DNA of 64,000 nucleotides from Epiperipatus broadwayi (taxonomy: Eukaryota > Onychophora > Udeonychophora > Euonychophora > Peripatidae), in contig JAQFVV010000558.1 of assembly GCA_028023455.1 (NCBI GenBank), forward strand, positions 157,501-221,500. Direction: 5' to 3'. Both the position numbers and the translations under genes were made by a program. This document shows, piece by piece, positions 36,209 through 49,015 of the stretch. The notes under the pieces are model-generated. The model made no database searches. It was not told the DNA's origin and worked only from the letters and a program-made list of their open reading frames with translations. The first letter of the stretch is position 1. Each line of letters opens with the position of its first letter.

Positions 36209-37640
36209 CTATTGCTGTGAATTAGTGGTCATGTGTTTAATTAATTTTATAAGATAACGAAAATATTTTCTAAAAAATATATGTATGTGTTTTCAAAATA
36301 TATGAAATTAGCATCGTAAGTTACAGTGGTGAGAAGCAAAGATGAAGGGGATAAATTTTTTCACTCTAAAATACTTTATATATGTGTTTCAACGTCAAAT
36401 GTATACAAAGGATAGAAAGAGGGGGATTTTTTATTTATTAAGAAAGTTTCGAAATGCATAGTGATGTATATAATCTAAGACAAGAAGTATTCAGACAAAT
36501 TGTAACGAACAAAGAATTGATTATCTAAATGTAATTGTTGTAACAAAAAATAAAGTAGTTAAGTTAAAAAGAATAAAACAGTTTCAGTAAGGTTGTAATT
36601 ATAAATGTTAAATAATTAAAATAGTCGCAGAACTAAGTTAAGTGAAAAAATATATATGTAGGACTCTAGGATAATTGCATATATAAGCGAAGTTGAAGAG
36701 ATATATATGTGTGATGTAATAATAATGTATCCCAGTTAAGCTGAAAATAAAATATTTTAATGATAAATGATAAAAATGTTCGTGTATATAAGTTAAATTG
36801 AAGAAAATATGTGTACGATTCTAGAATAGTTGCGCATCTTAGTTAAGTTGAGGGAAATATATATGTCTGATTTTAAAAATAATCATGAGGATAACTTGAC
36901 CAATAAATTACTAACATAGCCTGTACAAAGAAGTATATCTGTTAAATGGAAGAAAATATATATGATTTTAAAAAAGTAAAGTGATCAATAAAGTACAAAT
37001 ATACTGTGTGTAAAGAAGGAGGTTAATATGTTAAAGAGATATATATGTGTATGATTTTTTTTAAACAGCCGTAATTGATCGAAAATTATAAATGTGATAT
37101 TAGAAAATATATATCAGAAATGTGTACTGTTGGAAATACAGTCAAATAGAATGAATTTATTGATATATATCGTTAACAGAGAGGAATAAAGTATAGTATT
37201 TAAGTTAAATTTAAAAAATATATGTGCATCATTTAGTTAAGTAGGGTGAGTAAGAGTTTACATAAGTAGGGGAAATATAGGACAATCATCAAGGTGGGAC
37301 AGGCAGTCAAACAAATCTAGGGCAGGGAGACAAGATGGTGAAGCAGAGTGCGGATGTTTGGGTTGGCTAGCGGTTTAAATGCTAACTAATAGATAACAAA
37401 GAAATTAAGCAGCTACTCAAAGTAAAAAGCAAAGAGTCAGTAGAAAGAAATTTTTTATATAAATATATATTCAGAAGAGTTTAGTAAAACAATACTAACA
37501 AACACAAATCAAGAGTTGAATAAATTGATATCTATGCATACAAGGTCCCAAACTAAAATGGACCTTCAAGAAAAGGAAGTAAGAGAAGGGAATGAAGATA
37601 GGAGATGGAAGTAAAAGATGAAACAAATTATAAATATATA
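36209..37640 (+). other. Leader between primer-binding site and gag
   Basis: About 1.4 kb of purine-rich AT-biased sequence without a long frame. Degenerate iterated motifs ('gttaa-ttgaagaaatatatatgt') recur roughly every 60-120 bp between about 36630 and 37240, suggesting old tandem duplication. Confidence 0.45.
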
Positions 37641-38573
37641 ATGGATATGCTAATGCAAATGAGGGTTGAGCAACAGCAATTCATGAAGGAATACGTGGAC
37701 AGACAGGAGAGAAGGATGGAAGAATGACAGGTAAAGATAAAAATAGACAACCAGAAAAGAATTGCTAAAGCCATGGAAGAAATTAGAAATGACTTCATCC
37801 AGCAATCAGAGGCTAAGGACACAAGAAATGGACTTGTTAGGGAAATTAAGTGGGATAAACAAACAGGTATGGGCCCATATGAATATGATGAATTAGATAG
37901 AACCAAGAGGATAGGTAGAGAGTCAGCAGAGTTTGACCTGAGGGAAGACATAGGGTGGCCAGAGAAGAGAATAAGAAAGTTAGATAAAGAAGAGGAAATG
38001 TCAAGAGTGGAAGATCATGGGTTGATGATGAGCATGCAGGAGGATATAAGTCAGATAGTGAAGGCAATAGAGAGGTTAGACACAAAATTTGAAGAGAGGA
38101 TAAGTAGGTCAGCCAATAACAGTGCCAATACTGAAATAAAGGGCATAGGACCAAGAATCACTGGAGAATGTACAGATATGAGCAATGGGAATTGCATGGA
38201 TTATCCCATCGGCTTCCACCAATTTCTAAAAATACAAGTTTTCACTGGAGATCCTGGAGAAAGTCCTATGGAGCACTTTGGCAGCCTGGAACAGTATTTC
38301 AAGTTTAGTAGGATGAATGAGGAGGCCAAGATAGCGGTCACCTGCAGTCACTTGCAGGGTGAATCTCAAGTCTGGTGGAACTCACTGTTCCAGAAACCCA
38401 CCACATTTGCAGGGTATCACAAGGCTTTGAGGACCAGTTATTGGAGTGAGGAACTCCAAGAAGAGATGCTGCATTGTATAATACAAGAGAAATGGAGACC
38501 GGAGGAATCGTTTACAACATTCTTCTGCCGTCAAGTAGCAAAGTTACGAATGATGACCGCAAACCTTATTTGA
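37641..38573 (+). pseudogene. Retrotransposon Gag protein
   Basis: The uninterrupted frame runs 37773-38573 (266 codons). An ATG at 37641 lies in the same frame with one TGA between (37725-37727), so the ancestral start was probably upstream and the copy is broken. The N-terminal half is charged and probably coiled coil. The C-terminal half fits the retrotransposon Gag (capsid-like) domain: FTGD at residues 157-160, EHFGSLEQYF at 167-176, LQGESQVWW at 194-202, then the SF..FF segment at about 247-251. No CCHC zinc knuckle follows. Gag assembles particles that package element RNA. Likely of Ty3/gypsy type. Confidence 0.8.
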
Positions 38574-39852
38574 GATGCAAATACTCCAGATAACTATGTG
38601 TGGTTCCCAAAAGAGATAGAACAGACACTAATCAGTACAGAGAGGAAGACGGTGGACCATGTTGGATGAGTTGCTAAGTGCATTGATACTACCAGGACTG
38701 ACCAGAAGGAGGATGGATGTAAACCTAGAACCACTTACAATAAAGAATCACTTACAATAAAAAACGGATGAGATCCTAGTGAAGTACGATGGCAAGAAAA
38801 CCGAGATATTCTACAGAGTGGAACCCAAGGAGGCAGGAAAATGGATGACAAAGAATGGAGACAGATTGGAAGTGTCCATATGACAGAACTGAAGACCGAG
38901 AATGTAGGGATCAAAATCTGCATCCCAGAGGAGGCAGATGTGAGGTCAATAGAGAAAGACAACCACCAGATAAAACCTAAGTGCAATCACCAATAAAAAA
39001 CAGATTCACTGATACCAGATTGGAAATGGAATTGAACCATGAGTAATGGAAAATGGACATGAAATTAGGAAATATTGATCATGATAATATAAAACGGAAA
39101 TGAGCCAGTAAATGACCAAATGGTATAAAAGACTTTACCCAAATTAAGACAAATCACCAGATAGATAGTAGTGTGAGATCGTAGATAGAGGCTGAAGGTG
39201 TGTAGGTATAGATGTTTGTAGGTGGATCTTAGCAGTATATGGTGAGCCTTCTCTGTTATGCATTCATGTGTTCTGCAGTCACCAGATCTTATTACATAGA
39301 GAAAACAGGGACAGAGATCCCCTTCTCATAATGACTCATTGGATTAAGGTTTCCAGTTAGATATGTGACAAATATCATGAGTCAATGGATTGGAAACCAA
39401 TATATGGGGAAAAAACCTTTTTTAAAAATAAACAAATATACAAGCTATCAGTAAATATTCTGAGCTCATGGACGAGCTGGATAAAAAGATGCCAGCCTTC
39501 CAACCCATCTCGGTATAGTGACCAGAGTTGTCACTTAGAGGGTTATCATTTGTAAAATGTGAGGTATGAACAGGTTTAATCGAGTCACAAAGATATCCTA
39601 TGGACTTGAACCTGTATATACAAGTAGGAGGCAGAAATAAAACTCATGTATTCTTTATAGCAAGATTAAATCGGTTTAGTAATGCTGGTTGGGTCATCAG
39701 AGTAAGGATGTAATTTGCCTGGTCACCTCTCTAGGAGTAATCTCATCACTAAATCATATTAGGAGTGCATGGATATGAAAAGGTTCTAACAGTAGTTAGG
39801 AGCATCTAGCTTTCAATGCATCAAATTAAATTTTTTTTGGAAAAAAAATTTT
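38574..39852 (+). other. Internal region after gag without pol
   Basis: Short broken frames only. No YXDD, DTG or integrase motif is visible. 38735-38990 is purine-rich and may be decayed gag C-terminus or spacer. Confidence 0.5.
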
Positions 39853-39868
39853 AAAAGGAGGAGAACGG
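39853..39868 (+). other. Polypurine tract
   Basis: aaaaggaggagaacgg immediately before the TG of the 3' LTR, the usual site of plus-strand priming. Confidence 0.65.
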
Positions 39869-41545
39869 TGTAATGTGATGATCGCACATACTGTGATCAC
39901 ACATGTAGATATTTAACATTTAAAGAATATTAAATATTGTGTTTGGAATACTAAAAAGTGAGTTTAAGAAAATTATAAACAAAGAAATGTTTTAATTAAG
40001 AAAAGAGAGGGAATTAGAATCGAAAAGATTCTTGTCTTTTACCCTCCAAAGTCAAGATTTTGTGAAATGAAAAATAAATAAAGTTAGAAATATTGAAATT
40101 GTACATTAGAAAATTAATAGTAATAAAGAAATATAAATGAAAGACAAACTAAAATATTGTGTATAAGAAAAAGTAAAGTTTGAAGAGTTTAAATAAGAGT
40201 AAAATAGAAATTTAAAACATGACCAAAAGATAAAGATCTGGGTCATAAAAGTACACATTTGACGATAAAACGAAATGTGTGTATGGAGTGTGTATGAAGT
40301 GGGGTGAAGACAGAAATAATTAATGCTTGTCAAAATAAAATAAAAAACATTTATTAAAATCTGTTTAATTAAAAAAAATCAATAAATAAATGTACATAGT
40401 GCTACAAAATTATATAAAAGTAAATCTATAGAAATGGCCGAAGGCATAGTAAGAAAAGAAAGGTGTGAATAAAAGCTAAAAACAAAGGATCGAAAGAATA
40501 AAGGACTGTGGAATTTTTTTAATTAAAAAGTATTAGATTTGGAGACTTTTTGTGGAGAGGTTGATGAAAGCACTGCTCCGATAATAAGCAGCCATAGTTA
40601 ACGATATGATTTCTAACATCGGTGCCTCATCAAGAATGGCTGGCTAAGGGCTGTCATGATCGCTTGCCAATCCAGACTCACTGTGCTCTAATGGTTCCCA
40701 TCTAGATGTAACAACTGCTGATGTACACCTGCTGGAGTGTTCATTTGGCCTGGTTCTTGATGTCCTAAATGTGGAGGAGTTACCACAACCAAAATCTAAT
40801 TGATGAGCAACCGTTCCCTGCTAAAGAAGTGGAGAAATTCCTTGCGGTGGTCACCAAGACTTCAAATTAATTCAGAGACTTAATAACTTAGGTAAATATG
40901 TATACTACATTTTATATTCCCTGTGCACATACCTTTAATTTAGACAATGGCCAAATTCTTACTTTGAATGATAAAGACATTTTTTAACTTTATTATATAT
41001 ACACGAAATGACGATTATAAATGTCCAATCATTTGTAGGATCTTTTATTTCTTTTTACTCGTAGCATTATAGCAAATAATCTGTTTTCATTGAGTGTAAA
41101 TGATTTAAAGTATTTTTTTTGTTGTTTAATTTATTCTATTAAATATATTTATTATTGATTTAAATTTGTTCTTCTCGTTTTTTTGCCACTCCAAAAAGTA
41201 ATATAGTCTTAGGGTTTGGGAAAATAATTATTACTCATTTTGAGTACTGAATTAACATGTGGAGCTAATGGTGCAGTCTTTTGATCCCATTAAAATTTAT
41301 AAATATCCAAGCGCTGTAACTCTGTTAAATCTTACAGCAGTCGGAAGACAGTTGACCAGGAAAAATAACCTGGGGCTATGCCCATATAGTTACAGGTACA
41401 GTCAAGTATGGATATAGGCTTGTTTATGTCCATATGTTCTCTCTGCTTGCGGTAGTGAAAGGTGGACGATCTTGAATTTTAAGAATTCCCCATTATATAT
41501 AAATAAAAGGGAAGTTAAGCTTTCGATCAGCGCGTTTCCATTACA
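39869..41545 (+). repeat. 3' LTR
   Basis: Begins TGTAATGTG after the polypurine tract and ends tttccattaca. Carries tataaaag at 40413-40420 and AATAAA at about 41502-41507. By eye it differs from the 5' LTR at several percent of positions. Confidence 0.85.
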
Positions 41546-41720
41546 ATATATATAATGTAAAATTTATATGTTCATGTATAATGTAAAATTTATATGTTCA
41601 TGTATATTTGTGCTTCTGTATTTGCATTTAGATTGTTATAGTTCTGAAGATTTTTGGGGCAATAAAAACCTTCTATTGTGGGTTGTAAAAGCATTGTAAA
41701 AAGTAATAAAAAACATTAAT
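41546..41720 (+). mobile_element. Right arm of the split inverted hammerhead element
   Basis: Inverse of 34041-34206, with ataatgtaaaatttatatg duplicated in tandem at 41552-41602. Confidence 0.75.
41636..41672 (+). ncRNA. Decayed hammerhead (PLE-end type)
   Basis: CTGAAGA at 41644-41650, a degraded stem II, then AAAAAC. Inverse partner of 34085-34125. Confidence 0.45.
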
Positions 41721-41940
41721 GATATTAATATTATGTGCTCATGAAATACAAGTACAAAATTTATTTTGCGAATATTTTCAAAAAAATCCAAGCATTTACT
41801 TTCTTTGAATGCTTAAAATTTTTATATAAAAAGAATGAGTAGACAGATAAAATATTTAACACTTGGAAAATAAATGCCATTGATTAACATCTTGTTCAAG
41901 TTATAATCTGCAATCATCTCAGTTTTTTTAATGCTAAAAC

Positions 41941-42065
41941 ATGTGTGGATGAAAACTTTCTTTTTCATATGTCAAATGCGTTGACAGGGAGGTGAACCTG
42001 AACAAGCTGCTTGGAAGGCAGCTCTGCTAACCACTAGGCCACCAATGCTTGATGTGTATGAAAAC
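41941..42065 (-). mobile_element. tRNA-Gly-derived retroposon with target duplication
   Basis: A tRNA-like body (41978-42048) is followed on its 3' side by an A-rich tail (minus strand: atttgacatatgaaaaagaaa). The insert is bracketed by direct repeats atgtgtggatgaaaac (41941-41956) and atgtgtatgaaaac (42052-42065). This is the signature of LINE-mediated insertion of a tRNA or short tRNA-SINE transcript. Confidence 0.75.
41978..42048 (-). pseudogene. tRNA-Gly(TCC) retropseudogene
   Basis: Read on the minus strand the 71-nt body starts GCATTGGTGG, has a D-arm GTGGTTAGCA, an anticodon arm CTGCCTTCCAAGCAG with anticodon TCC, and ends TCAACGC. The acceptor ends pair at 5 positions plus one G-T. 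The anticodon arm is identical to that of known animal tRNA-Gly(TCC). The T loop reads TTCACCT rather than TTCGANT and the T stem is weakened, so it is not a functional tRNA. Confidence 0.8.
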
Positions 42066-42689
42066 GTTATGCTACGAAAAGCAACTCCACACAAAATTTT
42101 CATAGAGTTCACTTAAATTGATTTTTTTAGAAAAATTACCAGCAGATATTATAACAAAATAAATTTGATTTTTTTATTAGTCTAAGAATTACTTACAAAA
42201 CATAACATTTATATTAAAAATTAAAAAAAGAAAATGCAGATTTTTAAAAAATGGAGAAACAGTATTACTTAAATGTAGACTGCAACATTCTAAATCATTG
42301 CTAAACTCCAAAAAAGTAGCATAAAACTTAAGACTATGTGAAGTATATTTAAACTAATTTGATTCTTTGTAAAACAGACTCACATTTAGGAAGGTATTGA
42401 GATGGATATTTGTTTACTTTAAAAAGTAATATGAAATTAGGACATTTGACAATTAATACAGGTAAAATTTATATGTAGCTATTGCAGGTTGGAAAATTTT
42501 CTAATTCATTTAATAATTAACATTAGCTTATGTATGTTGTCCAATATATAATTACAGACATCTACATTATATTTTTATCATAAATGTTGATGGTAAAATA
42601 ATATAGGTAATATTTAGAAGATTTAATATCACCAGGTTATTTCATTATAAACATACATATATATACTTCATAACCATCATTTTCAACAA
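42066..42689. other. AT-rich spacer
   Basis: Nothing recognised. Confidence 0.4.
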
Positions 42690-42910
42690 TTTTCATTCCA
42701 TTGCAGAATGAAAGTTTCTTGAAGTTCAATACAGTTTCTTCAATCTCTAGGCTTTCTTCTCCACATCATCCCAGCACACTTTCTTATTTCCTTCATTCAC
42801 CTCACATGTGGTCTCTTTCTAGGTCTTTGACAATATCTTGGGATCCATTTTAAGATCTGAATTGCCCTTCTATAATCATCTTTTATAGATATCTCAACTC
42901 CACATCAGTC
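42690..42910 (-). pseudogene. Decayed LINE C-terminal domain (endonuclease-RT type)
   Basis: Translated on the minus strand with internal stops it reads ILKWIPRYCQRPRKRP, then KCAGMMWRRKPRD, then IELQETF. This is the pattern 'W.PR...RGRP..RW.DD....AG..W...A.DR..W..L.EAF' common at the C-terminus of animal non-LTR endonuclease-reverse transcriptases. Two TGA stops interrupt the frame. The rest of the protein is not visible. Confidence 0.65.
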
Positions 42911-45900
42911 TCTTAATTTTTTCAATAATGTCAGTAATATCTGTTTGCTCTCTCACTCATGTATTTTAGTTTTGATGTTTACTTGTTACTCACAATTTAC
43001 TTCTCCCTTATTTCATTGAGTGACTTGAAGTGTCCAAATATTTTATTTAAGTGCTGTTAGGCAAATGAGAAAAAACATGGTGCTTCCTGTTCTTAAATTC
43101 AAAGGTAAAAAGTCAAGCGACTTACTACACTGGATGATGCATGTTGATGAGTAGATCTTCCATGTTCATACACTATATGAATAATAATATAGTAATAATG
43201 GTGTCAACAACAAGAATGTATGGAGTAGATGTTAGGAATTCACTCTGCTCAGTTTCTTAATGCCCCAAAGAGGAAACGAAGACATTTTATTTAACAGTAA
43301 ACTTTTTTCTGCATATATATATATATATATTATTGATCTCTATTCACATGTTTAAAATGTTGCAGAAGTGTGTGTATCTAATTATGAATCAAACAAAATG
43401 AGTCTCAAATTGCATGAAGATTATTAAAATGAATGTTTAGTGTTTCTGTCTTAGGAATCATAAAATTGAGCCAATTTCAGTGAGGTTTTGTTTATATCTA
43501 TAATGAACAAAATTTTATTTCTGTAGTTAGCATTGACTAGACTTGTCTGAGAAATAAATTCTTAGTTATTCAAGCAAAATAAGACACAGATAGACACATT
43601 AGTGTTTATAAGATTTTTAATGTTGTTTGGAAAATTATCAGAAAAATCTTTACACTCGGCCCATTCGTGTATATATTTATATGTGCATTCATAATTTTTT
43701 AAGGTGTCTTCACTTTACTTATAAGTCCAACAATCGTAAAACAAATAGTCAAAGTAAAAATCTTTTTAATATAAAACAGTCGCCCTATTACTATTTTCAG
43801 TAGCTGAATTTTGACATTTTGTCAAGTCAACAACCCCACAGTTAGAGATATGTGAAGCAATGTAAATGTTGATCATTTTTATGTTTCTCTATATGTATTT
43901 AGTTTCTTCATGTCTTGCACTCTTTTCGTTTTTATGAAGAAAGATTTAGTTATTTTACAATTGGGTGATTTTGTATATATTCATAAAATTGCATTTGTTG
44001 ATTAAAATTATTTTCACTAAATTTTAAAAAGTGGAGTTTTTATATATGCACACCGTTTGTTAGTCTTAAGAATATGAAAGATGTTATATTTTGCTTTTCT
44101 ATTCAGTAATCTAATAACAAGAATTCCTCTTACATTATCTATGATGGCAATTGTTATATTTTAATAAAATAATCTCAAATGTTTATGTAATATTTATCAC
44201 GTATATTGTTCCATTAAATAACAAATCTATTGTCTCAGCTGTTGGGTCATGTGACCTGCATATAGTCATTTATATTTTGCAGTATTTTCTCTTTCATTTT
44301 TTTACGTAGGAATGGAATTATTTGGATCTATTTTTCTATGCTTAAAGGCATTAAGTTCTGCATAAATATTAATATATATACTAATTTATAAATTTTCATA
44401 TAAATTACATATTTATACATTATTGTAACTACTTACAAATTTTTATACATTAGCTGTCATTACATGATCGTTATCCACCACCTCCCCAAAAAATTTCAAA
44501 ATTAAAAAAATGGCACTTTTAATATAAATTAAATATTTAATGTAACTATTTATAAATTTGTGTTCTTTATACTGCTATTAGATAATTACTTTTTAAAAAA
44601 ATTCATAATTAAGCAAAAAAAAAATGCACATTAAAAAACAACTACGTAATCAAAAAGTTTAAATATTCAATTTAAAATATTTATATATGTAAAATGTATT
44701 CATGAATAAATTATTTTATTAAAACTAAAATTTGTTTATTTATTTAGCATATGGATTTTATTTTAGATAGCTAACTTTGAGAAACATTATAAAGTAATAG
44801 CATTGATTTTACTCAGATGATAGATTTACTGACAACTATATTAATTCTTTTAGTTCTGCCACTATTTTTATATATTTTGCAGTCATAAATTATGTCGTCT
44901 ATTTATAAAGTAAATAAGCACTGCAAACATGGGTGTTCTAAAACCGTTGGTGAGACTCCATTAACGTTTGGGAAAGTCAATTTCAGCTGATATTTTATTT
45001 TATTTTTGGATCTGGAAAAATGAATTTGTTTGAAGCCTCATAAAAAGTCCATATTTAAAAAAAAAACATTTATCTAAATTGGATCTTGCATAGTGAAATT
45101 ATTTTTTGAGATGGTGAAAATTCCAATATTTTTAATGTATTTCTGTGATTTATCTCGTTTTTTTATAGTCTGGTGAAAGAATATACAAGGAATGGAAGCT
45201 ATCACAAGGATACTCTGATATCCATAAAAAATAATAGCAAAATAATTGAACAACAGATAACGTAAAATGTGTGCCAATTACATTTTTCCATTTATTATTT
45301 AATTGAATATCCAGAAGTATAGCATGAACAATTATTCTCTAAACAAGAATACAGTATTTTTCATTAGAATATGTTAGAGGTAAATAAACTGTTCTTAGAG
45401 AGTGTTTGCATCATAAGTCCAAACTGTTTTAGTCACGTTTCTAAGAAAATTATTCTCACAAATTATTTTAGAGCTAAACCTTCTATTGATAGGGAAATTA
45501 ATTTGGGTTATGATTTAAGATCATTTCTAAATAGCATAGAGTAGAATTGTTTTGAGCCTATTGTTATTGAAGATTATATTGTTTTACAATATGTTTGCTG
45601 TTTTTAGATATATATTAAGCATACTATATTTTAAGATCTTATTTTTTTTAAAAAATTGGAATTTTTTTATGCCCTTATTAAGAATATTTTCTATTTTTGA
45701 TGAAAATATCTCTTGTGGAGTAAAACCATTTTTTCACATAACGTTTTTAGCAAGTCATTAATAATAATATTAAATAAAGGACTTGAGGTTTCTATTGGAG
45801 AACATTTTGTCAAATAAATTAAGTTATTACAACTTGATCAACAAATATCAAACTTTATACATTCACACAATTATATTAATGGTTATTATTAATAGTTTGT

Positions 45901-48350
45901 TAGTATATAGAATATCATTTTCATTCCTATCTCAAATATAAACTTTAAAACCTGTTAAAAATTGATTTATAAAACACATATTGGGGTCATTTATCTTTTC
46001 AAATGTCTTTTCATATATTTTAAAAATATGTGGTGGAAAGAAAGTTTTAAATATGTCAAATATATTAAAAGTTTTTCTGAACTTAAGAATTCAGATAGTT
46101 TTAGATCATTTTTTTGAATAGAATTACAAGATTAGGTCAGTAAAATAACTATAGATTTCAAAAATCCCTCTTCAAGGGTAAGCTGTTAAATATGAAAATT
46201 GTTTGTAGCATCTGGGGACTGAAATCTAAAGGTAATCAAAATGATTGATCAAATTTTTATTAAGGTCTTACTTTTAGTTAATTTGTAGAAGCACGTATAA
46301 TCATTTAGACCAAATTTTTTTTGGAACATGGTAAGATTTATTAGATTTTTAAACTTCATTTTTTAAATAAATATATCGAATAATGTTGCAATTAAATAGA
46401 AAATGTATATACTATATTAAAGCTCATTATAAAAATTTATCAAAAAAAAGATTTGAATGGAAAAGATCAACGATATTGAAATCTTGAAGATGAAATAAAA
46501 AATGTTCTCATCAAAAAAAATTTTAAATGGGAATTGGATTAAACAGTTTTATTGGTAAATAAATTGTATATAATAATGAATGGACAAAAATGGATTATAT
46601 CCATGAAAACAGAAATGTTTAACTTTTGATGTTCCCAGGAAACTATTAATTGATACAAATTGATAATTATCATTAGACTAAATATCTTTTCTTCATTAAC
46701 TTATAATATTTTTCCTTTTTTCTCCAATAAACCCCAATAAAATATCCATTATAGATTAATAGAGAAAAGTTGTTTAGCTTCAAAAGAATTGTCAATTAGT
46801 AGTAATTGCTAATTTCCTAGCAACATCAATCATTAAACTTATCTCTGTTTACATGGATATAATCTCATTATGTCTATTCTTTTTATAATAACAATCCATA
46901 AAAATATTTAATTCAGTAAATTATATATATATATTTAAAAAAATTGTATGTAGTTAAAAAAGAAAGAGAAATGATTGCTTATAATTATTAAAAACATAAA
47001 ATTAAAGTCAGCAAAAGTTGAAAAAAATGATCAAAATTGACAAATTTTGCATTAAAATGGTAAACAACCAAAAAATTATTGAAATTGTGAAGTTTATATT
47101 TTTAACTCAGTAGAAGGCTGGCTCATCTGATCTGAAAGATACAAAAATAATAATTTTCTTAAATATGGTTATATACACAAGGGGACTCAAAAATAACCAA
47201 AATTTTGTAATAAAAAATTGTGTATTTATTTTTATGTGTTGCAAATTGAATTGCTTTAAAAAGTATATTTTATTTAATGCAAGGCACTGCTCTAAACCAG
47301 TTCATTACTTTTCAAAGTAGTCTGAAAATACTTGCAAAGTGATGTTTTTTTAAGTTTCTGTCATTTTCCTTTTTAGTTCTAAGTCCACAAAAAAAATGAA
47401 TCATTTTTCTATTCAACAGATTAAAAAAATTGGACAAAATGAGATTGAGTGAATGTCACTGACAGATAAGCTGTCATGCTGAATTTAATTAAAAAATGTT
47501 CCATACTCAAGGCTTTGAGAGATGACACTGTTGAAGTGGAGTTTGCACTCTTTTCTTTGCACAAACTGGGATGTTTACATTTTACTGTACCATGTAAATG
47601 TTTCAGAAATTGCAGATAAAATTCCTGACCATTATGATCTAAATCTGAGAGAAAAATGCTGTTTGTGTCAAAATAAATATCAGTGTTAATTGTTTAAACA
47701 TTTCAACCATTATAAAAAAAGTTGATAAATATGGAAAATGCACAAAAAAATTTTCTACGTCACCCACAATTTCTCTCAGTAATGTCATTTGGCCAAATGA
47801 TGCAAAAGGGTTCCTATAAGATATAATAGCTGAATCAAATACAATAACAAGCACACAAACTAGAGAATGATTCCAATTATTTTTGGATTCCCTCTCATAT
47901 ATTGGGTGCATTTGTTCAAGATTATGATTAATTGTGTGTATCTATATGTCTAATGTTAATCCATAATATTTAAGCAATCAGTTTAATATATATCAAGAGA
48001 GATATTGCAACTTCCAAATTTAGTGCTAGTATAGTTGTGAAAAGCATTTAAGCCTTGAGCATAGCGATATCTTTTACAATCATTGTTATAAATATTTTGC
48101 AAAAATAACCATTGAAGATTCTGATTAAAGTCAGACATTTGTCTGTTATACTTTTAGCAATAGCGAGATTTTTGTTATTTGAAAACTTTTTATTTATATT
48201 TTTACATTTCATTGATAAATAATTTTTGTTATTGAAAGTAAATTTTAAAAAATAATGTATTTCATTACAAAATATAATAAATGTAAATTTGCAATGTTTT
48301 CTTTCTGCATTTCAACATTAGTAGTAATGTATACATCTTTTGGATACAAT
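42911..48350. other. Long AT-rich spacer
   Basis: No gene recognised on either strand. Short (AT)n runs lie at 43313-43330 and 46921-46932. Around 47180-47470 a less random patch begins 'caaggggactcaaaaataacc', which recalls a mariner-type terminus, but no inverted partner or transposase motif was found. The 90-codon minus frame at 47639-47911 has no domain. Confidence 0.4.
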
Positions 48351-49010
48351 GACCTGTAATATGTTGTGATGCACTATGGCTTCTCCTTTCTCACATTCAG
48401 AAATTTCTCAGCCACTATGCCCAGAGATACCTGTTAGCTAACTTACCTACTTTTCCATTCCCCATCCTAAGTTTTTTTCATATTCTTCTCTATCTTGCTC
48501 CATCCCATTTTCACATTATCTTTGTTCACTCTATCATCCTCATATATAAATCCCCCTTTTTTTCAAATCTAGCATAAAAATAAAGAACCCACTTTCTGTA
48601 TAATCACTTTGTTTATATTTATTCTTCCACAACTTCATTATTTACACCCTTTCTGCTGCATTAAATTAACAGATACATAATATTTTCTGTGTCTTTCTTA
48701 TGTAACTTGTAGAATAAATCATCCAGATTTCTTCATTTATGTATATATTCCCTTGTTGCTAATGATCCTGTTTGAGCCTTAAACAGTAAATTCCTTTCCT
48801 TGCTATTATAAATTAACTCACACTGAATATAATGTTTACTTCTATATATATTTAAACTCTTTTTATTCTGCATACTAGTTCTCCATCTCTCCAACTTCCT
48901 ATTTTTTATTAATACATCTATTCTTATATTCCATTCCTTGCCACTAAAACACCCAACAATTCTCCTAACACAATCATCTCATCTTTTGTAAAAGTATACT
49001 GACATAAAGT
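48351..49010 (-). pseudogene. LINE 3' end, second (decayed) copy
   Basis: Repeats about 660 bp of the adjacent copy in the same orientation: tgatgcactatggcttctcc here against tgatgcactgtgacttctta at about 49024, then 'ctttctgtataatc', 'cccttgttgct', 'agttctccatctctccaact' and 'aacaattctcctaacacaatcat' in order. Frames are broken. It ends, on the minus strand, with the same 3' border as its neighbour. Confidence 0.75.
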
Positions 49011-49015
49011 CTTTA

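Larger units (their letters stand above)
34561..41545 (+). mobile_element. Gag-only LTR retrotransposon, about 7.0 kb
   Basis: Two LTRs of 1.62 and 1.68 kb flank about 3.7 kb. A tRNA-Pro-like primer-binding site follows the left LTR, a gag frame lies in the middle, and a purine-rich tract precedes the right LTR. There is no trace of protease, reverse transcriptase, RNase H or integrase, and too little room for a full pol. The element is therefore internally deleted or a non-autonomous derivative that would need a partner. Gag resembles Ty3/gypsy-type Gag. The two LTRs differ at scattered positions, many of them G/A or C/T, so the copy is not recent. No clear target duplication is seen. Confidence 0.85.

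Noticed and set aside
37628-38154. Minus-strand Ser/Leu-rich frames of 102-107 codons
   Set aside because: Antisense shadows of the gag frame.
47178-47480. Mariner-like terminus (ggggactcaaaaataacc)
   Set aside because: No inverted partner and no transposase motif found in the next kilobases.
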